From: Pseudo-nitzschia pungens
Taxonomy: Eukaryota; Bacillariophyta; Bacillariophyceae; Bacillariales; Bacillariaceae
Direction of reading: 5' to 3'
Assembly (NCBI GenBank): GCA_037355855.1
Contig: CM074763.1
Location: 1,550,001 to 1,614,000 of the forward strand
Length of the DNA stretch: 64,000 nt
Shown piece by piece: positions 43,701 to 54,522 of the stretch. The notes below the pieces were generated by a model. That model saw nothing but the letters and a program-made list of their open reading frames with translations. It searched no databases and had not been told where the DNA came from. The number at the start of each line of letters is the position of its first letter. The stretch's first letter is position 1. A program made the translations under genes and the position numbers.

Positions 43701-44926
43701 TTCTTGAGCATAGCAGGAAGTCCGCTCGCGAAAAACGATCGAAAATCAACAAGATTGTCTTCAATATCGTCGTTGATCGTTGACGCGTAGGGACAAGTAA
43801 TCTCTGTATCCTCTTTCGCTTCCACCATGTTGTCCCAGATCACATCGTTGAGCAGACCCCGGACGGTGCTATCAAAGAAAATCGGAACCGCGGCCGGCAG
43901 GCCCACAAAGAAGGTCACCAGGAGGTTGTAGAAGGGAGATGCGATCTCCTCCTCTTCGAGAAGCACGGGCATCCCAATCGCACCAAATTCAACTTCCATT
44001 TCCAGAATCTCCATGTGGTCGACGACGGATCGAAGACATGGCATCAAGAAATAAAACCCGTTGTTGTCGTGGGGCAGAAGCGCACCGAGTGGGAATTGCT
44101 GGAGTCGGTCGAATCCAAGGTCAAGGCGAATCGGGACGCTGGTAAAGACAACCTGTTCGAAGGGGAGCGCCACCACCAACCCTTCGATGGTCGTATCACC
44201 CGTGGTTTCGGTGTATTCCAGTTCTAGTACGAGCTCATTGAGGGCAAACGAATTTTGAATGATCGTCGAGGAGTTCTCATCGGATTCGTCTTCCTCGTCC
44301 TCATCCTCTTCCTCCAATGTGGTTTCATTGCTGCTGTCAGAGATGTCCGGCACCGTTGGACGCAACGCATCGAGTAGGTAAAAGGTATCGAGTCCCCTCA
44401 CCTTGACTTTTGTGACGTTCACAGCGGTCGCCCCTCCCGCGCCCAGTTCCAGTCCAAACCCACCGCCAATAGTGAATTCCAGGTAGGAACTACTTTCCCC
44501 GTTGGCATTATCGTTCGAGTCTTCCTTCAAGAATCCCCGCAGCAACTCATTCACGGCCAGCGACGACGAAGAATCCCCCTCTCCCTTCTCGTCGTTTTCT
44601 GTGGTCGAATTCAGATACGCCCGCACCTGTTGGATTAGGTCCGCGGCCATTGACGATTCCGCGGTGCTGGGATCTAGAACCTCGGTAAAATTGACATACA
44701 CATCGTAGTCTTCGGAAATCTGATCGAGGCGTCGTTGCCGGTGGCCGCTGCCGATTTGCACCGGAATCAATGCGGCACCAAGATTCTCGCCCTCGTTCGT
44801 TTCGAAAATGGTGGACCCAACGGAAGCTGATAGTGCCGCATGCACGGCCGGCAAAGACAGTGCTATAAATATGAACAGTCGACCAAGGAGCGGAACGGAA
44901 GACACTCCTGTTTGTGGCAGCAACAT
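40743..44926 (-). CDS. Secretory-pathway membrane protein with tandem PqiA-type domains and a large lumenal region
   Basis: Two exons, 44926-41358 and 41208-40743 (minus strand), join over a 149-bp intron (GTAAGT...CAACAG). The split Trp codon restores the frame, giving 1344 residues. The ATG at 44926 is chosen because a signal peptide follows directly (LLGRLFIFIALSLPAVHA); the frame stays open 57 codons upstream. About 700 lumenal residues follow, rich in beta-type sequence and acidic loops with several N-x-S/T sites. A membrane helix lies near 735-765. Two repeated membrane units then resemble PqiA: each has paired helices, a basic loop (RLAKWSMIDIFVI; ILQAWQYIEVYII) and a periplasmic-type loop. 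Bacterial PqiA works with MCE proteins in lipid traffic between membranes. The lumenal part recalls BPI/LBP-like lipid-binding domains only loosely. A role in lipid transfer is inferred. The cytosolic tail has no motif. Confidence 0.75.
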
Positions 44927-46153
44927 TGGGAGGAAAGTTCGATGCGATTTTTTTCGTTGTAAGAATTCGGGGCCACGATTGCTCCGTTTGATGCCGTGGA
45001 TTGACAAATATATGTTGTGGTTACAAGCTAAAGGACAGTGTACCTTGTTTGGCTGATCAAAGCAACAGCGAAGAAATGTGTTGAATCCTATGACCAAAGC
45101 CAGAAACGTCGGTGATTGAATGGTATTGAATGTTATTCGATGTTATTTTGATGAGACCCTTAGACGCTTTTAGATACTGGTGTTCTTTGTGCATAACGAA
45201 GTGAGCGCCTCTCACTCTACATATTACTACTTATTTATTTGAACTACGAATCGATCGTGTGATCTTCGCAATTTGCGCTATCACTAAGATTACTGGATTG
45301 TTTATTGTATCTGAATAATTGGGGCGTTTGATGACACAAACAATTGCTTGTTTCACATAAATTGTGATTCGTACTACGGATTACGGGTATTGAATAAACC
45401 TTACTGGTATTTATTGTTTCGTTCTAATTACGCTTGTATTTGAAAAGCGGGAATCTCATCCTTTTTCATACGTACCGTAGTAATTTTTAAGATTGAATTA
45501 CGGCGTGCACAATAAACATGCCTCTTACATTTCTTTTTTCTAAAACTACGAGTTAGCTTACCGGACTAATACCGGTAAGGTTACCGGTATGCTACTACTA
45601 CGACCGTTAGATGTCGCACGCGTTGTAGCATTTGCGTTGGATACAGTATCCTTATCTCTAATATGAAAAATTCCAATCGAGAAACGGCTCTGTTTGAGAG
45701 AGCGCGCAACATGGATCGGATGAATCAAAATCATGATTGATCAATTCATTCATTCTACCGTTAGATTACCGGTAATTAAGGTTTACGGTAACCTTACGGT
45801 AAAAACCTTACGTTGTCAGAGAAAGATCCCGTACGTGCGTAACTTACCGGTATTATTAGAGTAGTCCTGGGAAAGAATTCGGCCACAAGCAACATGACCA
45901 AGACCAACCAAGACTCACAACCACGGAGTGATGGCCGTTGCTTTTATGGCAGATTCGATGCACAGCTCTCATTTTTTGGTTTTTTGAAAGGATTAGAAAC
46001 CGAGACCGTTCTTTCTTCGAAACAACAACCGACTTTTCCCGCGATCGATCGATTTTGAGTTGGGGAGGCGAGAGAGAATGGAAGATTCTCCCGATAAATA
46101 CAGACACAAACACAAGACACAGAAATCATAACTTGCTATCAAATCCATCTGCC
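44927..46153. other. AT-rich spacer dense in recurring words
   Basis: 5' flanks of two divergent genes. It contains tight clusters of the intergenic words: ACCGGTAAGGTTACCGGTA near 45572, and a run of GGTTTACGGTAACCTTACGG near 45780. No gene is supported. Confidence 0.5.
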
Positions 46154-46927
46154 ATGATGCCCCTCCGGAACGAACGGCAACAACGTCACCGCGGTCGAAT
46201 GCGGCAACCCGACGAACTCACGTCCTGCTGGGCAGATTCGGACAAGCCGTCTCCATCGAAGAAAAAGAAGACGTCGAACTCTTATCGTTCTGCGCGTGCG
46301 ATCCAGTCTTCCTTATCATCTTCCAGCCACAATCATGCAAGCAGCAGCAAGCTTTCCATCAACACAAACACAAACACAAACACAAACACAAACGCAAACG
46401 CAAACGCCAACACCAACACCAACACCAACACCAACGCCAAGACCAACGCCAAGACTAACACCAACAATCGCCGACCAAATCGCAACAGAAAAAAAGGCGA
46501 TGATGCAAACGAACGGAGCTTTAATGCCAATTTGCCTGCGAGTAAGTCCAAGAGCATGGTGGAACCCAAATCCTCGAGATTTGCGGGGGAAAGAGATGGA
46601 ATCGCAACGACAGCAACACCAATATCGACCCCCGCCCCTGGAGGGCGAGACAAAAATCGTCGACCGCCACGACCGAGGCGTACTGCACAAGAAATAATGC
46701 TGGCAGCAACGGTAGCATCAGCAGCAGCGACAGACATCGTTTTAGCAAAAGGAAAACCAACCCAAAACGACACAGACCTTCGAAATATATCGTCGTTATT
46801 ACAGCCTCAGTTCCGATCATTTCTCTCTGCGGACAAAAATCTCACTAGCAAGAAAGCCGAGTCGTGTCGGCCATTTGGTTTGCAATCGTCTCCGTCGTCT
46901 ACGTCTTCCATCCCACCATTACCACGA

Positions 46928-46966
<39 letters not shown>

Positions 46967-48055
46967 CAACAGCAGCAGCAGCAGCAGAAGCAGAAGCAGC
47001 AGCAAAAACATCGACGAAGACGAAAGCAGGACCTTCTTTCACATCAAGACAAAAAGCATATGACGGCACCGTCTAAAACGACGGTAGCACGAGCAGGACT
47101 CGAATCTCACGTGATTGGGAAACCAATAACTAAAGAGAACGCTACGAAAGCTTCGGATATTGGAGTCAATGGAAAGATTTCTAGTAGAGAGCTACAGACG
47201 AATGATTCCATCGCTGTTGCGCCGAATCGTTCCGGCCAGAAACATGCGAAATCGTCTTCGTCACTGTGCAAGATCTACGGCAACGAATGCTATTGTGAAG
47301 ACTGTTTTGATGCTACGAATCTAGAACGGAGGACCGAGAAAAGTAGTCTGACAAACACGGTCGAAGATATCAACGACGAAAGCTTGGTTGGCACGACCAT
47401 GACCAAAACTCTTGCTGAAGCAATGCCGAAATCCCGAGATGACAGCTATCTCAATAATCACCAGCAAGAAGAGGAGAAATGCCAGCACGGTCCGGATTAC
47501 CCGAAATTTTATCGAATCAGTTTTCCAATGTGTAACTATAACAACAGCGACGGGGATCGTTTTCGTCTGCTGGACACATGCGGTCGAAGCACTACTAATC
47601 ATTTAATCCGAAGCAGTCGCCCTCGCAATTTCAATCTAAGGGTGCCGTATCGGACCTATCAGAGATGCTATTGTGAGGACTGCACAAAGTGGGAAGATAT
47701 TGCCCCGGATGAAGATGATGCCTGGAACACAGATAAAACTTGGTTCCCGCCTGCGAATACCTCCGCGTCGGTTCCAAAGCAAGAACGTAATACCCCAGAA
47801 TGTGATTCGGAGGTGTCCGATACTATCTGGTACCAAAACGTATCTTTGTCGTCATCTTCATCATCGTCGTCTTCATTGTTCATGAACATTCGCGAAGAAC
47901 GAAATCGAACCCCAGAAGAAAGAAACACCACTATGGTGCTGAAGAGTATTACCATACCTCTTACAACGATTGGCTTTTCGCCGTCACTAAGTCCCCGTTA
48001 TCTGTTTCTTGAAGATAGCGACGAAGGAAAAGAGGAACGCCCCTTTGATGCCTAG
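46154..48055 (+). CDS. Low-complexity NT/poly-Q protein with two CYCEDC motifs, unknown
   Basis: The ATG at 46154 is the first good start (a TTG-headed frame extends 72 codons upstream); it gives 633 residues. The N-terminal half is basic and disordered, with an Asn-Thr/Asn-Ala array (about residues 70-105) from a hexanucleotide repeat and a poly-Q tract (about 260-285) followed by KHRRRRKQ. The C-terminal half has two similar short motifs, ECYCEDCFD near residue 380 and RCYCEDCTKW near 507, about 127 residues apart. The more structured segments lie near them (YPKFYRISFPMC, NFNLRVPYRTYQ). These Cys pairs might bind metal. No known family is recognised. It looks like a lineage-specific protein; a nuclear location is suggested by the basic clusters only. 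Confidence 0.6.
46361..46468 (+). repeat. Coding hexanucleotide array (AACACA/AACGCA/AACACC types)
   Basis: About 18 six-base units change stepwise along the array (AACACA, then AACGCA, then AACACC, then AACGCC/AAGACC), giving NT, NA and KT dipeptides. The stepwise change suggests block duplication within the array. Length differences between alleles would keep the frame. Confidence 0.85.
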
Positions 48056-48770
48056 AAATGGATGACTGCCGTCCTACCATGTTGTATAGGAGGGCCATTA
48101 CTTCTCGAAAGGTTGAACACCAATTCAACTTTCCTGAGATCCGACTTTGATCCACCAACTGGTGCTGCAAGTTTTTGGAATCCCGCAAGTACGCATGGCA
48201 CTATAAGAACTACTAGGGGCGACCAGTAGTAGCACCAGTCAATGCGTTTGATAGTACTGGTAGTGCTACCCAAGTTTCTTCGTGCTGGTGCTGTACCATC
48301 AGTTTTGTTCTTGTTTCTCGTTTTTTGGTGAACTACTCGTCATATCACCACCACCACCATCACTAGAGTAGTAGTACTACTAGTACTACACTTATACTAC
48401 TAGTAGTAATAGGACGTGCATTACTACTACTAGTGCTACTACCAGTAGCAGCCAGCATTTCCTTGTGGCTAAGTTTGTCAACACCCATACTCATACTGGT
48501 ATTGTTAGTTTCAGCATAAAAATATGAAAATTGTATTTTAAAACAAATGAAGATAGTAGTAGGAGACTTTATTGCGGATTTTTACTAGAAGTGAAGTAAT
48601 GAAAGTAGATGATTGAGATGCCAGCATGCTCTTAGTCTCTCCAGCTCTCAATAGCATTGATAATACTCAGTACAAGATAGCGTTATATATTCAGTGCGAG
48701 ACAGCTGCTGCTGTCACGGCGAATCTCCCACTTCTTTCTTCTTTTCTCCTTTAGTACTAACAACAAATTG

Positions 48771-48844
48771 TTACTACTACTACTAGTAGTAGGAGTACTA
48801 GTACTACTACTACTAGTAGTAGTACTAGTACTACTAGTAGTAAG
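48771..48844. repeat. (ACT)n/(AGT)n palindromic array
   Basis: Alternating blocks of ACT and AGT triplets with CTAG at their junctions, such that the strand can fold on itself at several registers. Related blocks lie at 48361-48445, 49015-49036, 29785-29803 and 53408-53431 (the last a perfect 24-base palindrome). Confidence 0.85.
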
Positions 48845-49595
48845 CACCCAATCATGCCCTCTCTACTCTAGTAGTAGTATCGATCGACTCCTTTGTACTA
48901 CCTCTAGAGGGAAGTATATTGTAGTACCTGAGTTTATGCAATAACGCTTGAACAGTGTCCTCTGTAGACTCAGTGTTTGCCAGCACTCGGCGTGCTGCTG
49001 TTGTTGATGTTGTTAGTACTAGTAGTAGTAGTAGTAAGAACCTTACTCTCTATCGCTCACTCACGAGCAATTACAATATCAATGCTTTTACTTTGTTGGT
49101 ATGTTTACTAAACTTATTGAGTAAACTTACGACATATGTATCATAATACCGTATCGAGGTTAACTTTCAAAACGCATCGTCTAGCCGCTTGCCCTTGTTG
49201 AAATCATGTCTTTCGACCAACCAACATCAAACTTGGCTTTCTTCATTCTCATTATTTCGGATCTGATTGCACCCTGAAATCATTACTACAGTACCTCTTA
49301 ATTCATTCCTCTCTTTTTTAAAAAATACAGTAAGGTTACTTCGCAAAACATTCTGAACTTTCTTTCTCAGTGCGGGTTATCATTGTTGCTCTTTCTTTTG
49401 TCAGCGAAACGATTTGTGTTCTGCACAAGACAACTCATTCGATCCAAGGATTGCTCGCTACGTGTACCTCTGCGAAGAACGAAGACAAATACCGTACCAG
49501 TAGTTCCGGAACGAGATTGCTTGCAAACATCGCACAAAGTCCCCAACCGTTGACGACGTATTTCACACAGACAAAACATAAATACAAACACACAA

Positions 49596-49622
49596 ATACA
49601 CACACACACACGCGCGCGCACG
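49596..49622. repeat. Alternating (CA)n(CG)n tract in the G-patch leader
   Basis: CA dinucleotides pass into CG dinucleotides and end 23 bases before the ATG at 49645. The tract is of the Z-DNA-forming type and matches in kind the one at 18593-18615. Confidence 0.85.
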
Positions 49623-49644
49623 CAAACAATCCAGACCGACCGCC

Positions 49645-50511
49645 ATGAGCCCGAACGAAACGTCCGCCTCCCTGCTGCAGCTGTGCGGCCGCAAGCACAA
49701 GTCCAAGATGGGCGCCAACCTGAACGAATCCGTCGCGACCGGACCGAGCGATTTCGCCCGCAAGCAACTGGAAAAACTGGGCTGGACCGAGGGCACCGGG
49801 CTGGGGAAGAACCGCGACGGGAGGGCCGAGCACATTCGCGTCACCAAGCGCAGAGACGAACTGGCGCTCGGGGCTTCCGCGGCGGCCATCGAGCTCGATC
49901 CGGTCGTCACGGGAGACCAGTGGTGGAAGTCCTCGGTGGGAAACACGCTCGCCAGGCTGGCGGAGAAGAACAAGAAGAAAAAATCCAAGAAGAAATCCTC
50001 CAAGCGCAAGAGCCGCGGCGGCGACGGATCATCCGACAGCGGCGACGAAAGCGGCGAGAAAAGCAAGAAGAAAAAATCCAAGAAAACCAAGAAGCGAAAG
50101 CTCGAATACACCGACGAGGAACTCTTTGCGGCCACCGGGGGAGCGCGATTCGGAATGCGCGCCCAGACGCAACAAAAGGGGAAATGGAACCGGGCCGAGG
50201 AAAAGATCAGCGAGGAGGAAGAAAAGGAGGCGAAGGCCAAGACCGAATGGGACGGAATGGCGGCACCCAAGGTGCTCCTGACGAAATCATCATCGGCAAC
50301 AACGCCAACCACCAAGGACGTGGAAGCCGAGTCCCGCACCCACAACATCAGCGAGAGCGAAACGAACGACGACAAGGATGCCGACGAGAAACCACCCAAG
50401 AAGAAAAAGCGAAAATCCTCGGGGGGAGACGAGGGAAAAGAGAAAAAATCCTCGAAAAAGGAAAAGAAGCGAAAGAAAAAGGAAGAGAAGAAGAAGAAGA
50501 AGAAAAAGTAA
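49645..50511 (+). CDS. G-patch domain protein, GPATCH4-like
   Basis: A single exon of 288 residues with an ATG at 49645. A G-patch sits near the N-terminus (about residues 33-75): DFARKQLEKLGWTEGTGLGK, then NRDGRAEHIRVTKR. The DQWWKSSVGNTLARL segment that follows matches the W-W segment next to the G-patch in GPATCH4-type nucleolar proteins. The rest is a long Lys/Ser/Glu-rich tail with many KKKSKK runs, typical of nucleolar localisation. G-patch proteins bind RNA and often activate DEAH-box helicases in ribosome biogenesis or splicing. The helicase partner cannot be told. The tail's codons (AAG/AAA/GAG) also produce a long charged frame +1, which is a shadow. Confidence 0.85.
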   Translation: MSPNETSASLLQLCGRKHKSKMGANLNESVATGPSDFARKQLEKLGWTEGTGLGKNRDGRAEHIRVTKRRDELALGASAAAIELDPVVTGDQWWKSSVGNTLARLAEKNKKKKSKKKSSKRKSRGGDGSSDSGDESGEKSKKKKSKKTKKRKLEYTDEELFAATGGARFGMRAQTQQKGKWNRAEEKISEEEEKEAKAKTEWDGMAAPKVLLTKSSSATTPTTKDVEAESRTHNISESETNDDKDADEKPPKKKKRKSSGGDEGKEKKSSKKEKKRKKKEEKKKKKKK

Positions 50512-51980
50512 TGCGGATGTGATTTGACCCGACCCGGGCGCATGCACGGGTTCCCTCTCTCGCTGCGGTATTGTCACGGTTGGATGCCGTCTCGTCTCGT
50601 CGTCTCTTCTTGCATCCGTGTATTGATATTGGTGACGGACTCGTGCGCTCGACAAAACTGGATCGGAGAGGATAGGTTTGGTTCGCCCCCGCAGAATGTG
50701 GGAAAACAGCGCTCGGAGAGTACACATGCGTGTAGTGAGTCATAGTTTTTTTTTCTCTTCATTCAAAAGAGACAGGCAACGCGAACCAAAGCAATGCACT
50801 CCATTCTGTGAAACACGAGACGATTGATGCACGAGCGAGACACTCTCGTCAAAGCGAAAGCCGGAACCGAATTCATCTCCGAAAGTGGCACGCACGATTG
50901 CGCCGGGAAGTATTTCATGAAGCGACAACAGAGTGTGACACCGCACGTTGGACATCACCAACGTGTTCCCTACAACAAACACGTAACAATTACTTCGTAT
51001 TACTTACTAAACTAAACCCGATGATACGAACCTAGACCACCAACGAAAAGTATGTATGAGACTGCTATTCCATTCTCTAAACTAAACTATTTCTAGCGAT
51101 TCGGTTGCGGAACCCCGGGTTTCTTTGCCGAGTCTTGCGTTGCGCACCCGACGCACGCGGTCGATCACGGAACCCAGCGCCTGAGCCCCGTTGGTCCGCC
51201 ACGGCACCCGCGGTGCATACCGGTGCATTCCTCGCACGGAACCGAATGACGCGTGCCGAAGCGCACATTCGCGGGTGACGGGCAGTGCGACGCGGCCCGA
51301 TGGGTGCTCTCGTTTCAATGATTTGCGATGCGTACCATACCCCACCCTAGCATATCATACCATACCAAGCAACGGAAGGTTGTGATCGCAACGAACAAAT
51401 GCGTGTTTGTATTTCCATCGCGATGCGATGCGATGCGATGCCATGAGATCCGAAACACGAGCATGGATGTGCGCATTGGGATTCGTGCGAGTGTGCGCAT
51501 GTGTATGCGTGCACGGACAAGGAACTCGACCCATCGAACGAAAGGAAGAAAGAAAGCAACATCGCCAACCCTCCCAAACGGCCCCCACGCCCGCGAGGTA
51601 CGTGCCAATCCGTCGCACCCAAAGAGTGGGACGCCGAACGCACGTCTTTTTGTTCCGTCTCGGATTTCCATCGGTCGATGACGACGTTCGTTGTGCGCTC
51701 CTAACGAGTTTTCCCGGTATCCGCATGCGCCGTCGGTTCGTCGTGCTCTCGTTTGTTCCATCGGTACCGCGGATGCCACGCTTGTCGAAACATTCCCTGC
51801 CTGTATGCGCTGTTCTGTCGGGACAAAGCAAGGATTGTGACAGACTTTCGAGTCGTTTTGTGTCTTGATTGCTCGCCCGTGGGTTTGGCGCATCCCACCG
51901 GCGATGAGTGCATTGCGTTGCATTTGCATTGCATTGCACGGAATGACATCGCATCGCATCGCATTGCGGTGCCGCCTCCC
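50512..51980. other. GC-richer spacer with ATGCG-type repeats
   Basis: Many overlapping frames on both strands, all Arg/Ser/His-rich and without domains. A pentanucleotide run (ATGCG)n lies at 51417-51442, and GCATC/GCATT runs in the opposite orientation lie at 51909-51968. No gene is called. Confidence 0.5.
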
Positions 51981-52775
51981 TCAACCAGACGCCGGCAGAG
52001 CGGTCGGAGTGAGCGTCGGCACCGCGGACCCGTAGGGCGGCCGGACCAGGGGACCATCCTCCTCCCGCAAACCAACGGCGGTGATGACGGCATAGACGAC
52101 GGTGACAATGGCAAAGCCAACGAGGCAAAACCACAGAAGCGTCGGAACTCCGCACACCAGGCAGCAACAAATGCTCCGGGGGGTTTTGTTGCGGCCGCGC
52201 AGCTCCCCGAGGCTTCTGCCGCTCTCGCCGTCGTTGGCGTTGTCGCTCTCGCTGGCGTTGCGGTTTCCGCTGCCCAGCTCCTGCTTTGCTCGGAGAAAGT
52301 GAGCGTACTGGGTTCGGAGTTCGTCGGTGACGGGGGGGAGGATGGAATCGATGATCGGCTGCGGGGTTGCGCCGTCGTCGACAGTAGAATTGTGAGTCTG
52401 AGTCTGAGTGTTAGTGTCAGCGTTAGTGTCGGTCTGGGTGTGATATGTCCCGTTGTTGTGGATATCGTCCGGAAGAGGCCGGAGCGTCCCGCTTCCTTCG
52501 CCCGAGATCATTGACGGTGGCGACAGAAACATTTCCACCGAGGGTGACGAATCGGTCTCGTTGTCCGGCGCGGCAGAGACCCAGAGTTTCACGCTCGATG
52601 CAGCGTTTGGAGTCGATGAGTGAAGAATGGCAGCAACACTCGCAGCGCAAGCCTCCGTGCCGATTTCGAAATCGGAAGCAGCGCCCGGGTCGACGGCGCT
52701 CTCACTACTGCCGTCTTGGTTCGGACTCCGGGTGCGATCGGATCGATTGTTGGAGGACACTACCGACAATGACAT
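51981..52775 (-). CDS. Single-pass membrane protein, unknown
   Basis: A single exon of 264 residues with an ATG at 52775. There is no signal peptide. The first 200 residues are polar and disordered (S/T/D/N-rich, with a TQTDTNADTNTQTQTH repeat). A helix-like segment (PVTDELRTQYAHFLRAKQEL) follows, then a basic patch (RGRNKTPR) directly before SICCCLVCGVPTLLWFC and a hydrophobic helix (about 205-240). A 25-residue Pro/Thr-rich tail ends the protein. This arrangement suggests a C-terminally anchored type II or tail-anchored-like topology with a cytosolic N-terminus. The Cys cluster at the membrane face could be lipidated. No family is recognised. Confidence 0.6.
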   Translation of the reverse strand: MSLSVVSSNNRSDRTRSPNQDGSSESAVDPGAASDFEIGTEACAASVAAILHSSTPNAASSVKLWVSAAPDNETDSSPSVEMFLSPPSMISGEGSGTLRPLPDDIHNNGTYHTQTDTNADTNTQTQTHNSTVDDGATPQPIIDSILPPVTDELRTQYAHFLRAKQELGSGNRNASESDNANDGESGRSLGELRGRNKTPRSICCCLVCGVPTLLWFCLVGFAIVTVVYAVITAVGLREEDGPLVRPPYGSAVPTLTPTALPASG

Positions 52776-54522
52776 GGCAGCGCTGCGATGTCCACACTAA
52801 TACTGTTATGTATTGTTATTATTTGTGCTGCTGGGCTCGCCTTTCGTTGTATACCGGTATTGTAGTTGTAGTTTGCGCCAGGATTGGCGTGAGAGTTACG
52901 TAAGGGCTACGAGTAATTATGGTATGTTCGGATTGTTTTGTACCGGTAGGGGTAGGTAAGGTTAGTGAATACCAGTATGTATCGGCGCCTGGTTCACGTT
53001 CAATGAAGATTTTCTGGAAGTTGTCAATCTTACTGTATTTGCGGTTAGAGTACAAAAACTCCCAACGACTGTTACTAATTCGATCCAATACTTTCAACTT
53101 CGTAATGACCTTACCGGTGCAAGTACAGTACCGTACGAGACATAGTAGTAGTAGTACTTGAAATCTTCCGTGGGCCCACACATAAATCTTACTGTCCGGA
53201 ACCAAAAAATCGTGGGAGAACGTAGTGAGAAACAAAAATGATGCCCTCGTGGTTCAAGCAAATTCTCATCAAACCATCGCGAAGTGAATCAAAGTGAATC
53301 AAAGCCAGCTGGATTTGGGATTGAGATTGGAGTTATGGTTGGAAGGAATCAAGAATGATCGAATCAATCAATCAATCAATTGTCCTGGACCTGCTTCGCT
53401 TGTTGTAGTAGTACTAGTACTAGTACTACTCGTTGCTGCTTGGTTGTAATGATTTTCAAATCAGTAGTACTGCATTTTCTATGTTGATTATTCACCCCTT
53501 CCAGTATGATGTTATGCAGTATGCTAAGGAGGATGCTGCCCCCCTGTGTAGGGATATGTACCAGGGCTACATACCTTAGCTCCCAGTAACAGTCTCCAGC
53601 AGGATGCTAGACTGTGTGCTAAGCAGCAGGCTTAGTAACAGGCTTCGCAAGACTCAAGACACTGCAACAGGCTGCGATTGGGATCCTAACAACTCGTGTG
53701 CCGGGTCCTTCTGTAGGATTCGTACCAGTTACAGATACCTACCTGAAGCAGCCCAAGCACCCCGTAGCATTTTTTTCCGCATTGTACGATATCATGGGAA
53801 AAATTTTGGCAATGAATGACGTCCTAGCGATTAGCAACGCGTCTGCCGGAGTGAAAACCTCGAATCAATCCTAATTTGCGAAAACTTGTTGGTGGGAAAA
53901 AGGATCCAAGATATCAAAAGTCTTGTCTTTATGCCTCCTAATCGATGGCGCTCCAAATACAGAAACAGGGGTTGCGCATTGGGCATTGACTGTTTCATTC
54001 CAAGCTTTGATGGCGTCGTTGACGTTGCATTCTTGAAATCGCAATCGCAATCGCAAGAAACCAACCTCGGTCGATTTTTCCATGAGATGTTTCCCTTTGT
54101 CACCTCCACCACTTGTTGCTCGACCTCGCTTCAACACAAGATAGTCATCATCGAAGACCCCGAGAAGAAGGGAAAAGAACAATGGCTGTCAATCCCCGTG
54201 GTTGCGCCCATTGGTTGTCGCAACTGCCTTTGTTTCTTATTCCCGTGCTCCTTGGAAACCCCCCACCTACCGTCGAATTGCTTTTCCCCGTCAACGAATC
54301 TTTTTAGGTCGCTGGAAGCACGGTTCTGTGAGGTGCGATCGTGAATGAACGCTGGATGGAACAGTCAGGTACCGGTGGGGGGAATCCGAGGCGAAATGAG
54401 GCAAAAGCATTCCGACCGCAAAATTCCCGATCGGAAGAAACTCTCCCTCGTCGCATCGATGATTCCGGTGTCGTTCATTTTTTTCCGATCCGGTAAGACT
54501 GTGTCCGCAGACTCGGTTCCCG
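52776..54522. other. Spacer with a perfect palindrome, no firm gene
   Basis: It contains the 24-base palindrome at 53408-53431 built from AGT and ACT triplets, an (ATCA)n run near 53360-53380 and intergenic words near 52955. The segment 53870-54344 is open on both strands (152 codons +, 103 codons -). Both translations look partly protein-like but unrecognised, so neither is called. Confidence 0.45.

Larger units (their letters stand above)
48056..49644. other. Spacer with ACT/AGT palindromic arrays
   Basis: No supported gene. Trinucleotide arrays that switch from ACT to AGT, and so form perfect or near-perfect palindromes, occur at about 48361-48445, 48771-48844 and 49015-49036. The last 60 bases are the leader of the G-patch gene, with a CA/CG tract. 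Confidence 0.6.

Noticed and set aside
49683..50522. 279-codon frame shifted by two bases in the G-patch gene
   Set aside because: A highly charged shadow of Lys/Glu codons; the G-patch motif is in the other frame.
51355..52170. 271-codon minus-strand frame
   Set aside because: It overlaps the membrane-protein gene in another frame and runs into repeat-rich spacer; no domain.
53871..54344. Competing frames, 152 codons (+) and 103 codons (-)
   Set aside because: Both look partly protein-like but have no family, no decisive codon bias and cover the same bases. A transcript would decide.
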